This document shows positions 44,228 through 52,591 of a DNA stretch of 64,000 nt, one piece after another. Numbering within the stretch: the first letter of the stretch is position 1; the number at the start of each line of letters is the position of its first letter. The translations under genes were made by a program, and so were the position numbers. The notes beneath the pieces are model-generated. The model worked only from the letters and a program-made list of their open reading frames with translations, searched no databases and had not been told where the DNA came from. The stretch is from Saprospiraceae bacterium. GTDB taxonomy: Bacteria > Bacteroidota > Bacteroidia > Chitinophagales > Saprospiraceae. The stretch lies in the NCBI GenBank assembly GCA_016708265.1, contig JADJGA010000011.1:310001-374000 (forward strand), read 5' to 3'.

Positions 44228-46483
44228 TTACTTCCTCAAATAATTCAACGCACTTCCAGCTCTGAACCATTCTATCTGCTGCTCATTATAAGTATGATTG
44301 ACTTTTATCGTGTCTTTTTTTCCGTCCTTGTGATCCAATTCTATTGTTATTTGTTTTCCGGGGGCAAAATCCCTCAGGTCTATAAAATTGAATTCGTCTT
44401 TTTCCCGTATTTTATCGTAATCAGCTTCATTTGAGAATGTTATCGCAAGCATGCCCTGTTTTTTAAGGTTGGTTTCATGTATTCTTGCAAATGATTTCAC
44501 AAGCACAGCAATAACTCCCAGGTGTTTTGGTTCCATCGCTGCATGTTCGCGGCTTGATCCCTCGCCATAATTCTGATCACCGACTATTACAGATAATTTA
44601 CCTGATGCTTTCAGCGCCCTGGCAACTTTTGGTACAGGTTCATATTCACCATTCAGAGGATTTATTGTTTCACCTATTTTATTGTTGAAAGCATTGACTC
44701 CTCCAATCAGCATATTATCCGATATATTATCGAGATGTCCGCGGTATTTAAGCCACGGACCAGCCATTGAAATATGATCAGTAGTGCATTTTCCTATAAC
44801 CTTAATCAACAGATGTGCTCCCGTAATATTATCACCTTTCCATGCTTCAAAAGGACTTAATAACTGCAATCTGTCTGATAAGGGATTTACAATAATATCT
44901 ATATCTGAACCATCTTCGGCAGGTGCGATGTAACCTGAATCTTCAACTTTAAAACCGTTGGGAGGCAATTCCCATCCTATCGGGGCTTCGAGTTTTATTA
45001 TTTCGCCCTTGTCATTTATCAGCGTATCTCTTGAAGGATCAAAATCGAGTCTGCCTGAAATTGCTAATGCCATTACTATTTCGGGAGAAGCAACAAATGC
45101 ATGTGTATTTGGATTTCCATCAGCTCTTTTTGCAAAATTCCTGTTAAAGGAGTGTACAATGGTATTTTTCGGATTTCCAGCTATGCCATCCCTCCTCCAC
45201 TGACCGATACAGGGACCGCAAGCATTAGTAAATATCAAAGCTCCCTGATCTTCAAATATCTTAAGTATACCGTCTTTTTCTGCAGTGAATCTGACTTGTT
45301 CTGATCCCGGATTTATTCCAAGATTAGCTTTAAGTTTTATACCTTTATCAAGAGCCTGTTTTGCTATAGAAGCAGCCCTTGACAGGTCTTCATAGGATGA
45401 ATTTGTACAGGAACCGATCAAACCCCATTGCACTTCAAGTGGCCAGTCATTTTCCTTTACCAGTTTTCCCATTTCATCTATTGGTGTATCCCTGTCGGGA
45501 GTAAAAGGTCCGTTTAGATGTGGTTTTAGTGTGTCAAGATCAATTTCTATAAGCTGATCATAATATTTTTCCGGATTTGAAAGTACATCATCATCTGAAC
45601 GCAAGTGTTCCCTGATCTTGTTTGCTGCATCTGCCACATCATCTCTTCCTGTAGCCCTCAGGTATCTCTCCATTGCATCATCATAAGCAAAATTTGAATT
45701 TGTAGCTCCTACTTCAGCACCCATATTACAGATAGTGCCTTTGCCGGTAGCAGACAAAGATTCTGCACCAGGACCGAAATATTCTATTATGGCACCTGTT
45801 CCTCCTTTAACTGTTAAAATGCCTGCAACTTTAAGAATAATATCTTTCGGAGCTGTCCATCCTTTTAATTTACCCGTCAGTTTTACTCCTATCAGTTTTG
45901 GCCACTTCAATTCCCAGGCCATATCAGCCATTACATCGACTGCATCTGCACCCCCAACTCCGATAGCTACCATTCCAAGACCTCCGGCATTTACTGTGTG
46001 GGAGTCAGTTCCAATCATCAAACCACCGGGGAATGCATAATTTTCCAGCACCACCTGGTGAATGATACCTGCACCCGGTTTCCAGAATCCGATTCCATAT
46101 TTTCTTGAAATTGACTCCAGAAAATTGAATACTTCATCATTTTTGTTGAGTGCCTCCTGCAGGTCTTTGTCGGCCCCTGCATGAGCCTGGATCAAATGAT
46201 CAAGGTGTACTGAAGAAGGTACTGCAACTTTTTTCTTTCCGGCTAGCATAAACTGAAGCAAAGCCATCTGGGCAGTAGCATCCTGCATCGCAACCCTGTC
46301 GACCTTAAAATCTACATAATCCTTACCTCTTGAAAACTCTTTAGTTGCTTCACCATCCCAAAGATGCGAATAGAGTATTTTCTCTGAGAGAGTCAGAGGC
46401 CTTTGCAAAACTTGCCTTGCTTTTTTCACCCTCCCGGGGATCAGGGAATAAACGGATTTTATGAGGTCAATGTCAAATGCCAT
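44228..46483 (-). CDS. acn: aconitate hydratase
   Basis: Interconverts citrate and isocitrate in the TCA cycle. The 751-residue protein has the 4Fe-4S cysteines in IGSCTNSSYED (about residue 360) and NACGPCIGQW (about residue 425), GTDSHTVNAGG in domain 1, and the swivelling domain 4 with DQNYGEGSSREHAA. Its length and motifs resemble the mitochondrial-type aconitase used by many Bacteroidota more than the longer AcnA or AcnB forms. It converges on the amidotransferase gene with a 4-base gap. Confidence 0.95.
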   Translation of the reverse strand: MAFDIDLIKSVYSLIPGRVKKARQVLQRPLTLSEKILYSHLWDGEATKEFSRGKDYVDFKVDRVAMQDATAQMALLQFMLAGKKKVAVPSSVHLDHLIQAHAGADKDLQEALNKNDEVFNFLESISRKYGIGFWKPGAGIIHQVVLENYAFPGGLMIGTDSHTVNAGGLGMVAIGVGGADAVDVMADMAWELKWPKLIGVKLTGKLKGWTAPKDIILKVAGILTVKGGTGAIIEYFGPGAESLSATGKGTICNMGAEVGATNSNFAYDDAMERYLRATGRDDVADAANKIREHLRSDDDVLSNPEKYYDQLIEIDLDTLKPHLNGPFTPDRDTPIDEMGKLVKENDWPLEVQWGLIGSCTNSSYEDLSRAASIAKQALDKGIKLKANLGINPGSEQVRFTAEKDGILKIFEDQGALIFTNACGPCIGQWRRDGIAGNPKNTIVHSFNRNFAKRADGNPNTHAFVASPEIVMALAISGRLDFDPSRDTLINDKGEIIKLEAPIGWELPPNGFKVEDSGYIAPAEDGSDIDIIVNPLSDRLQLLSPFEAWKGDNITGAHLLIKVIGKCTTDHISMAGPWLKYRGHLDNISDNMLIGGVNAFNNKIGETINPLNGEYEPVPKVARALKASGKLSVIVGDQNYGEGSSREHAAMEPKHLGVIAVLVKSFARIHETNLKKQGMLAITFSNEADYDKIREKDEFNFIDLRDFAPGKQITIELDHKDGKKDTIKVNHTYNEQQIEWFRAGSALNYLRK

Positions 46484-46539
46484 ATAATTAATTATTAATG
46501 GTTACATAAAATAGGAAATAAAATTGCGAAAGTAGGAAA

Positions 46540-46822
46540 TTTTATTTACGAATTGCGAATTACAAAGTACGATTTTTGATTTCATTTTTTAATTATTTCA
46601 CGCAAAGACGCAAAAACGCAAAGTTTTTTTCATTTTTCATTCTTCGTTTTTCATTTTTCATTATTCACTTATTTAGCCACGCTGCCCCTAACCCCTAAAG
46701 AGGAAACCAACACAAAAATATTAATATAACATTGTAGCTTCATTTTTCATTCTTCATTTTTCATTTTTCATTCTTCACTTTTCACTTTTCACTCTTCACT
46801 CTTCACTTTTCACACTTCACTG
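46540..46822. repeat. low-complexity intergenic mosaic of short phrase repeats
   Basis: Several repeat types follow one another: a GAATT/ACGAATT phrase near 46551-46561, CGCAAAGACGCAAAAACGC at 46603-46621, a first TTTTTCATT array at 46627-46668, CCCCTAACCCCTAAAG at 46684-46699, and a second TTCATTTTTCATTC/TTCACTTTTCACT array from 46741 to 46822. The last array contains the stop codon of the NUC1 gene (TGA at 46819-46817 on the minus strand). No gene is visible in the 333-base gap. Confidence 0.75.
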
Positions 46823-47761
46823 CTTATTCCATACCTCTATCCTTTTTGTATAAAGATCAGGATTAAAAGGCCATTTGTTTATATCAAAACCTGATTCAAG
46901 TTTTGTTTGTTCATCTTTAGTAAGAAAATCCCGGAAGAAATCAATTCCAGTAACAGATTCAATACTGTCGATAGTTACAGCATATTTTGAAAGAGGTTCA
47001 GTGCTGATTTCATTGGGCAGTAAAAATCCTATGGCTTTTCTATCGGGATCATCTGCATCAAGTATGATCTTGTAAAAGTAATCAGGTATTCCTACCCGGT
47101 TTTTTCCGATAAAATCGCGGATATTATCGGTCAATACCGGTCCGGTAGCAATGTAAACAATACCGTTTTTCCATGCCCAGTTTCTTGTATTTTCCTCAAG
47201 TTCGTTCCACACTCCGTTATTGAATTCTTTTTTTTGTGGAGAAATGTTACTCATCAGGAAACTTTCTTTCATTGCATCATCATTGAAAGCCATGTCTGCT
47301 GCCGGAGCAAGATGTCCCCGGGTATAACCACTTGATAAATAATCGTGATAAATTGCAGACCTTGTTTTTACCCTGACATCAGGATCAAACCTGTCATGCC
47401 TTTTTACATTTTCTGCTCTGAGACTTTCCTTTGTCAGCACATATGAAACCCACTCAGCCTGTTCATATTTCTCATTGTATGAGAGAGAATAATATTTGTG
47501 ATGCACTAACTCTCCGGTAGTTGAGGAAGGAAGAAAATACCTTTTTTTAGGATCAATGGAATCATAACCATAGTTTGTGAAAAAAAAATCTTCCTTTTCA
47601 GGTTTACTGGTCGCAAGATTGAAAAACTTTTGTTTTGTCAGTACAAAAATGCCAATTAAAAGACCTGAAAGTATCAGGGTAAGCAAAATATTTCTTCCGA
47701 TAAAACCATGTTTAATGCCTTGTTTTGTTTCTCCTCCGTGCCCCCTCCTGAATTTGACCAT
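46817..47761 (-). CDS. DNA/RNA non-specific endonuclease (NUC1 family)
   Basis: The 314-residue protein has an N-terminal membrane anchor or uncleaved signal (NILLTLILSGLLIGIFVL, residues 27-44) and a NUC1 domain with the metal-finger motif YTRGHLAPAADM (catalytic His) and NISPQKKEFNNGVWNELE with the metal-binding Asn. The Ser/Thr-Arg-Gly-His form replaces the usual DRGH, as in many relatives. It likely degrades nucleic acids outside the cytosol for nutrition. The stop codon falls inside a low-complexity repeat, so the exact C-terminus may vary between strains. Confidence 0.9.
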   Translation of the reverse strand: MVKFRRGHGGETKQGIKHGFIGRNILLTLILSGLLIGIFVLTKQKFFNLATSKPEKEDFFFTNYGYDSIDPKKRYFLPSSTTGELVHHKYYSLSYNEKYEQAEWVSYVLTKESLRAENVKRHDRFDPDVRVKTRSAIYHDYLSSGYTRGHLAPAADMAFNDDAMKESFLMSNISPQKKEFNNGVWNELEENTRNWAWKNGIVYIATGPVLTDNIRDFIGKNRVGIPDYFYKIILDADDPDRKAIGFLLPNEISTEPLSKYAVTIDSIESVTGIDFFRDFLTKDEQTKLESGFDINKWPFNPDLYTKRIEVWNKQ

Positions 47762-47762
47762 T

Positions 47763-49190
47763 TTATGTCCTTTTTAAATCCGATAATTTAATAAATCCCC
47801 ATAAATATGCCAGTATTAACGATAAAAAGGCGGAAATAATTGCCAGGATTATCCAGTTCAGGTTTATAAAATTCTTTAATGAAAAAGTCAGGAAAATAAG
47901 CAACAATATGTATGTTATCCTCTTGAAAAATATATATTTATTAAATCCTGCTTTAATATACCCCAGACTTAAAATATACTGCAATAAAAAAACAAAATAC
48001 TGTGTAATTACACTTGTAATTGCTGCTCCCAGCGCTCCGTTTGCAGGAATTAGTAACAGATTGAGCAACACATTTAGTATTACTGCTCCAAAAACTATTT
48101 TATTTATAGAACTAATTCTCCCGGCGGAAGTAAGAAGAGTTCCATAAATGTAATTCATGCATACAGAGAAAAAACTTAACATCAAAAAAATAAGAACACT
48201 GGAATAATAATCAGTATATCCGGAAGGATATAGCAATCTCATGATTTCTTTGCTGTAGATTATCGTAAGTACCGATGCAGTGGCAGAGATAAATAATAAA
48301 AGATCATGACTTGTTGAAATAAGGTGGATAAGTTTATCTCTTTTTGATAAAAGCGAAGCAAACATCGGCAATAACAACACAGCAAAAAGATAACCCAGAT
48401 TATTAAGTGCATCAAAAATCCGGTAAGCAGCTGCATAAATGCCTGCTTCATCAGGAGTCGGCAGCATTCTCTCTAGCAAAAAACCATCAATCCTCATATA
48501 TATAGCCATCATTATGATAACAAGAGAATATGGCAGGCTGGATTTAAGTATTTTTCTGAAAAAAACAAGATCAAACCTGATTGAAATTTTCTTTATCAGA
48601 TTAAAATTTATGATCATCACTATACAAAAAACTACAAACAAAGCAGCCGTCTGTGAAAAAATGTATTGGTAAATACTGAAATTATCCTTCAATGACGAAT
48701 ACAAAATTACTCCAAGTATAGCTATCAGTATTACCTTATCAATTACGGAGACCATACTGTCCCAGCGATATTTTCCGGTAGCAGATATATTGCTTCTCAG
48801 ATACAGGATAAAAGAAAGCATGATCTGATTTATCAATATCAGGGTAAAGATTATAATAGCACCGGTTTTATATCCAAGCATCAGAGTAATCAACATCCCT
48901 GCTATTAAAACGATACAAGAAAGTAAAATCTTCAGACTCATGATATTGGGAAGATATTCGGGCAATAATTCCTTATTTTGTGCTATAGTCCTGCTATTGT
49001 AGTTCTGAATTCCAAGGTCTGTAAAAATAGTAAGGATATATGACAGGTTAAAAAGAGCAAAATACTGACCATAAACGTCAGTTCCTAATACATCCTGTGC
49101 CCTGCTATCGATAAAAAACACAAATACGGGCTTTATGAGCAGATTTATCAGCAATAAAAAACCTATATTTATGAGAAATTCTCTTTTCAT
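47763..49190 (-). CDS. polysaccharide flippase, MVF/MATE superfamily (Wzx-like)
   Basis: The 475-residue protein has about 14 hydrophobic helices, an N-terminal FLINIGFLLLINLLIKP helix and the family region FALFNLSYILTIFTDLGIQNYNSR (spread over residues 47-70). Such proteins move lipid-linked oligosaccharides across the inner membrane. No glycosyltransferase cluster is nearby, so the cargo cannot be told. It ends one base before the NUC1 start. Confidence 0.87.
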   Translation of the reverse strand: MKREFLINIGFLLLINLLIKPVFVFFIDSRAQDVLGTDVYGQYFALFNLSYILTIFTDLGIQNYNSRTIAQNKELLPEYLPNIMSLKILLSCIVLIAGMLITLMLGYKTGAIIIFTLILINQIMLSFILYLRSNISATGKYRWDSMVSVIDKVILIAILGVILYSSLKDNFSIYQYIFSQTAALFVVFCIVMIINFNLIKKISIRFDLVFFRKILKSSLPYSLVIIMMAIYMRIDGFLLERMLPTPDEAGIYAAAYRIFDALNNLGYLFAVLLLPMFASLLSKRDKLIHLISTSHDLLLFISATASVLTIIYSKEIMRLLYPSGYTDYYSSVLIFLMLSFFSVCMNYIYGTLLTSAGRISSINKIVFGAVILNVLLNLLLIPANGALGAAITSVITQYFVFLLQYILSLGYIKAGFNKYIFFKRITYILLLIFLTFSLKNFINLNWIILAIISAFLSLILAYLWGFIKLSDLKRT

Positions 49191-49210
49191 TGTATTTGCA
49201 AATAGAACTG

Positions 49211-49218
49211 CAAAGGTA
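49211..49218 (-). promoter_or_regulatory. -7 box for the flippase gene
   Basis: The minus strand reads TAccTTTG at 49218-49211, 20 bases before the ATG at 49190. Confidence 0.45.
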
Positions 49219-49270
49219 CTATTTACAACGGGATTAGTTTAATGACTAGTGTAAACTTTTAAAGAACGGA

Positions 49271-50302
49271 TCAAAAGCCTAGTCCGTAAACAATAAACCC
49301 GACAATCAATGCTATCCCAACCTTAATACCCTTGATCAGAATAAATGCTCTTTTGGACTCTCCAAGCAAGGGCAACATTCCATGACCGTCCTGAGAAATG
49401 CTGTTTGCTAAAAGTATGCTAAACGGTATAGTGCCCTGTGCAAAAAGCGTGACAAAAATAAGATGAGGCCCTGACTGGGGTATAATACCGATCAGAACTG
49501 CAGCAATTAACACCAGAATCATGTTGTCGGAAATATAATTCTCAAGGTTTATATATTTCAGCAATATAGTTATGAAAAGAAGTATTATGAACGTCCATAT
49601 CAGTATTTTGGGTAAGTGTATTTTAATTATATGATTCCAGACATGTTCTTCAATAAAATGTTTCGGCACACTCAGGATGATAATAAGTACAATGATGGCT
49701 GAAATAACTATGGTGTAATACATCCATGTTTCAGCTTCTTTCATAAAAATCCCATAAATTATTCCCGCAAGCAATAAAGTAAGCAAAACAGAAACAAAGA
49801 GCCTCACAGGTGATGGATTTATAATATTGTTTTTTAATTCACGGAAGTTGTATGATGTGCACTTTTCATTCTCATGCACAGGAAGATTATTTTCAGAAAA
49901 CTCATTGCCGAGAAATTTTGGCTTAAGGAATTTATCGGTTAAATAACCCGCAACAATTCCCAGGATTACAAGAATACCCATCAATATGAATGTTTTCTGA
50001 GGAAAAAGAGCCAGCATCAGGTATGCCTCATCCCCGGTCGTTGCTATCATTGTTGTGATAGTTGCTCCAAGACTGAACAGCTTATGAGAAAACATAGCAA
50101 CTGCCATGTATGAGCCAAGACAACCGGGTAAAACACCGAGCATAGCACCTAAAAGGTACTGTTTCCATTTTTTTTCAGTAATGTATCTTTGCCAAATGCC
50201 ATGTGTTAAAACATTAATATATTCTATTACAACCATAATTGCAAATACCATTCCGGCAACGACAAGGCTTTCTTTTACTACATCGGTTAAAAGATCGATC
50301 AT
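49271..50302 (-). CDS. 10TM metal transporter, ArsP_2 family (putative manganese transporter)
   Basis: The 343-residue membrane protein has ten or eleven helices in two similar halves. Each half holds a conserved signature: LGVLPGCLGSYMAVAMF with TTGDEAYLML in the first, and IGIIPQSGPHLIFVTLF with SQDGHGMLPLL in the second. This inverted repeat is typical of the family described as putative heavy-metal or manganese transporters. The middle loop (about residues 135-165) contains His, Glu and a Cys. Substrate is inferred from the family name. A TAtaTTTG box is present upstream on the minus strand (50330-50323). Confidence 0.78.
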   Translation of the reverse strand: MIDLLTDVVKESLVVAGMVFAIMVVIEYINVLTHGIWQRYITEKKWKQYLLGAMLGVLPGCLGSYMAVAMFSHKLFSLGATITTMIATTGDEAYLMLALFPQKTFILMGILVILGIVAGYLTDKFLKPKFLGNEFSENNLPVHENEKCTSYNFRELKNNIINPSPVRLFVSVLLTLLLAGIIYGIFMKEAETWMYYTIVISAIIVLIIILSVPKHFIEEHVWNHIIKIHLPKILIWTFIILLFITILLKYINLENYISDNMILVLIAAVLIGIIPQSGPHLIFVTLFAQGTIPFSILLANSISQDGHGMLPLLGESKRAFILIKGIKVGIALIVGFIVYGLGF

Positions 50303-50739
50303 ATTTTTTTCAGATTATTCAGCAAATATAACTAATAGAAGATTAAATTTGTTTGTGAAAGCAGTTTTATTTCAACCATTAAAGCTTACCATCGAATTTA
50401 ATTTTAACACTTATTAGAGATCAATACTAAAATTAATTTATTCAATATTTGTGTAACACGCAGTAATATAGATAGTTAAATTATCAAAGTTATCCCCCAT
50501 CTGAAAATTTGTATTTTTGCCACGAAGACACCAAAACACAAAGTTACACTAATGATATATACTTATATTCCTTGTTTTTGTGTACTGATAGCTATCGGAA
50601 TTGAGACGTTGACTTATTGGCAATTTATAAATTAATATTTTTCGGAGTAGGCTCAAAGCTAAATATTATAAACTACTTTTGTCCTGTCAAATTTTGTTTA
50701 TGAGTTCGGCTTATTCATAGAAAAATTATATTAACCCGA

Positions 50740-50950
50740 ATTATTCACATGAATTTTATTTCATGTGAATAATGACGATAAAATATTCTATTCCAATATT
50801 TTATATCAGGGTTAACCCTGACAATTGCAAAATGTACTTCCCCTCTTTTTGGTGAACAGTATTTTTTATAAAATAATTTAGTTATTTTTTAAACATCAAT
50901 ATTTTGCAATTCGTCAGCTCATTGAGTGAAAAATTCTTATGAATTTTTCA
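50740..50950. repeat. cluster of five inverted repeats
   Basis: In order: a perfect 14-bp stem at 50740-50773 with 6-base loop (arm TTATTCACATGAA); a perfect 10-bp stem at 50778-50804 (ATAAAATATT); a 16-base perfect palindrome TCAGGGTTAACCCTGA at 50806-50821; a long-range pair, 50818-50833 with 50901-50917 (CTGACAATTGCAAAAT against its complement, one base bulged); and a perfect 10-bp stem with TTAT loop at 50927-50950 (TGAAAAATTC). The density suggests a structured element or binding-site cluster rather than chance; its function is unknown. Confidence 0.6.
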
Positions 50951-50999
50951 GGTTAAAGCATTAATCAAATCCGGATTTCTATGTCAAAAAGTTGAATTT

Positions 51000-51030
51000 T
51001 TTGTTTTTTTTAATATTAATTTTACATTTG
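51000..51030 (+). promoter_or_regulatory. consensus promoter for the zinc-finger DksA-like gene
   Basis: TTTG at 51000-51003, exactly 19 bases, then TAcaTTTG at 51023-51030: a full match to the Bacteroidota consensus, 32 bases before the ATG at 51063. Confidence 0.7.
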
Positions 51031-51062
51031 CAGGTTTTTTAAAATTTAAGCATAAGTATTTA

Positions 51063-51392
51063 ATGAATGATAAACTAAAATCTGTTTTGCTTGAACTTGT
51101 CAATAAGAAATTGAGGAGATATATCAATAATTTATTAGACCTGCAGAGAATTATTGACGATAAAAATCATTCAGAAACCCATAACGGGAAAAAGCAAAAT
51201 CATGAAACTGACGTCAAAAGAATTAATATTGAAATCACTCAGATCAATATAGAAATTGAAAAGTTGGAAAACATGATCAAAAATATTTACAAAGATGAAT
51301 TCGGGTTATGTATTCAATGCGGTAAATCGATTTCCTTTCAAAGATTGATATTGAATCCGGCCTTAAAAACTTGCTTTGAATGCAGTATATGA
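51063..51392 (+). CDS. TraR/DksA-like protein with intact C4 zinc finger
   Basis: The 109-residue protein is a long charged coiled coil (about residues 1-78, rich in Ile/Asn/Glu) followed by GLCIQCGKSISFQRLILNP and TCFECSI. The spacing CxxC-x(17)-CxxC is that of DksA/TraR zinc fingers. It is shorter than DksA (about 150), and the tip lacks an obvious DxxxA motif, so it may be a TraR-like polymerase-binding regulator or simply share the finger. It has the best promoter in the window. Confidence 0.68.
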   Translation: MNDKLKSVLLELVNKKLRRYINNLLDLQRIIDDKNHSETHNGKKQNHETDVKRINIEITQINIEIEKLENMIKNIYKDEFGLCIQCGKSISFQRLILNPALKTCFECSI

Positions 51393-52591
51393 TCATAATT
51401 GATTGTAAAATAGTTTAATTCTTGTTAAAATCCTGAAAAACATGTATATCATCATTTCTTTTTCAGTTTTATGGCAGCCATAATATCCCCCAAAACTATT
51501 CTCACTATTTTTTTCTACTTTTACACTGTTTTTTATGTCATGAAGAATTATTTCCTTTAATTTAAGAGCTATCGTTTCATCTTCGACAACAAAGACAAGC
51601 TCAGTATTTATAACTGCCGATCTGGGGTCAAGATTATAGGATCCGACCAGGGCAATTTTATCATCAAAAACCCCTGATTTAGAATGCAGATAGTCAGGCC
51701 CCACAGACTCATAAATATCTATTCCAAACTTTTCGAATTTCCCTTTTCTGATTATCATATGCTGCAGAAATAGGCATCACATCTGTTGAACAATTTGAGT
51801 TTGTTGCAAATTCTATTTTTACACCCTTTTTTCACCAAATGATCCATTAAATCATATAGATGTTTATTAGGAAGTAAATATGGGGTTTGGATCAAAACAG
51901 ATTTATTGACCTTAAACAATAAATTGAAAAGAGATGTGCTGAGATAAACTGGATTCAATGCGTCATTACGCTGATCGAAATAATTGATTTTTGAGACATA
52001 TTTGCTGTTCCACAATTTTAAATAATACTCTCTCACATCAGTTGTCAGAGACTTTGAGTAAAAGTAAACGTCCCGGTCATTGAAATTACGGCCGGACATC
52101 CCATAGTATGTGTTTTCAATATTTCTTCCCCCGGTAATAAATGCAATAGTATCTGCAATTATAAACTTATCATGCATTCTCATATTGAAATTCTGTAATG
52201 CAGAGAGGAATTTTTTTATACTAATGTTTTTGAAAGGGACCATCAATTTTGGAATAGCATGGAACTCCCGGATTTCAATGCCTTTTTGTTCGCAATAATA
52301 TAAGTATTGCCTGTCAATTCTGCAGCCACCGGCATCCAATAGTATCTTGATATCCAGATCCGGATTTTTAGCTTTTTTATCCAATAATAATGCTAAAAAA
52401 AATAAACTCAAATCATCATTTCCGAAAATATAGTAAGAAATAAACAATTCGTTACGAGCATTTTCAATAATATTTATCCGCGAATATATAGCTTCATTGG
52501 CCTCATTCACAAAACAAAGGTAATCATCCTGAGCACCAATATCATGAAAGATAAAGAACAAAATTATTGATATTTTAATTAGTTTTCCCAT
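51393..52591 (-). pseudogene. exported phospholipase D-family protein, broken by a one-base insertion
   Basis: The N-terminal part (to 51755) begins with a signal peptide (MGKLIKISIILFFIFHDIGAQ) and contains the first HKD motif, MHDKFIIADT with FITGGRN. The C-terminal part (51393-51758) contains the second, LHSKSGVFDD with GSYNLDPRS. The frame breaks at a run of five T at 51816-51820; removing one restores CKIEFATNSN and a single protein of about 399 residues with both HxKxxxxD motifs. Family roles include phospholipid hydrolysis or transfer (cardiolipin synthase-like) and nuclease activity; the signal peptide suggests envelope location. It lies directly downstream of uvrB. Confidence 0.82.

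Larger units (their letters stand above)
50303..51062. other. 760-base intergenic region with clustered inverted repeats
   Basis: No supported gene. It contains a phrase repeat (CCACGAAGACACCAAAACAC at 50520-50539), five inverted repeats between 50740 and 50950 (listed separately) and a strong promoter for the gene at 51063. Confidence 0.6.

Noticed and set aside
46540..46822. CRISPR array
   Set aside because: Repeat words are 6-14 bases, tandem and degenerate, with no unique spacers and no cas genes nearby.
50740..50950. CRISPR array or tRNA cluster
   Set aside because: The units are different inverted repeats, not direct repeats, and no cloverleaf can be drawn.
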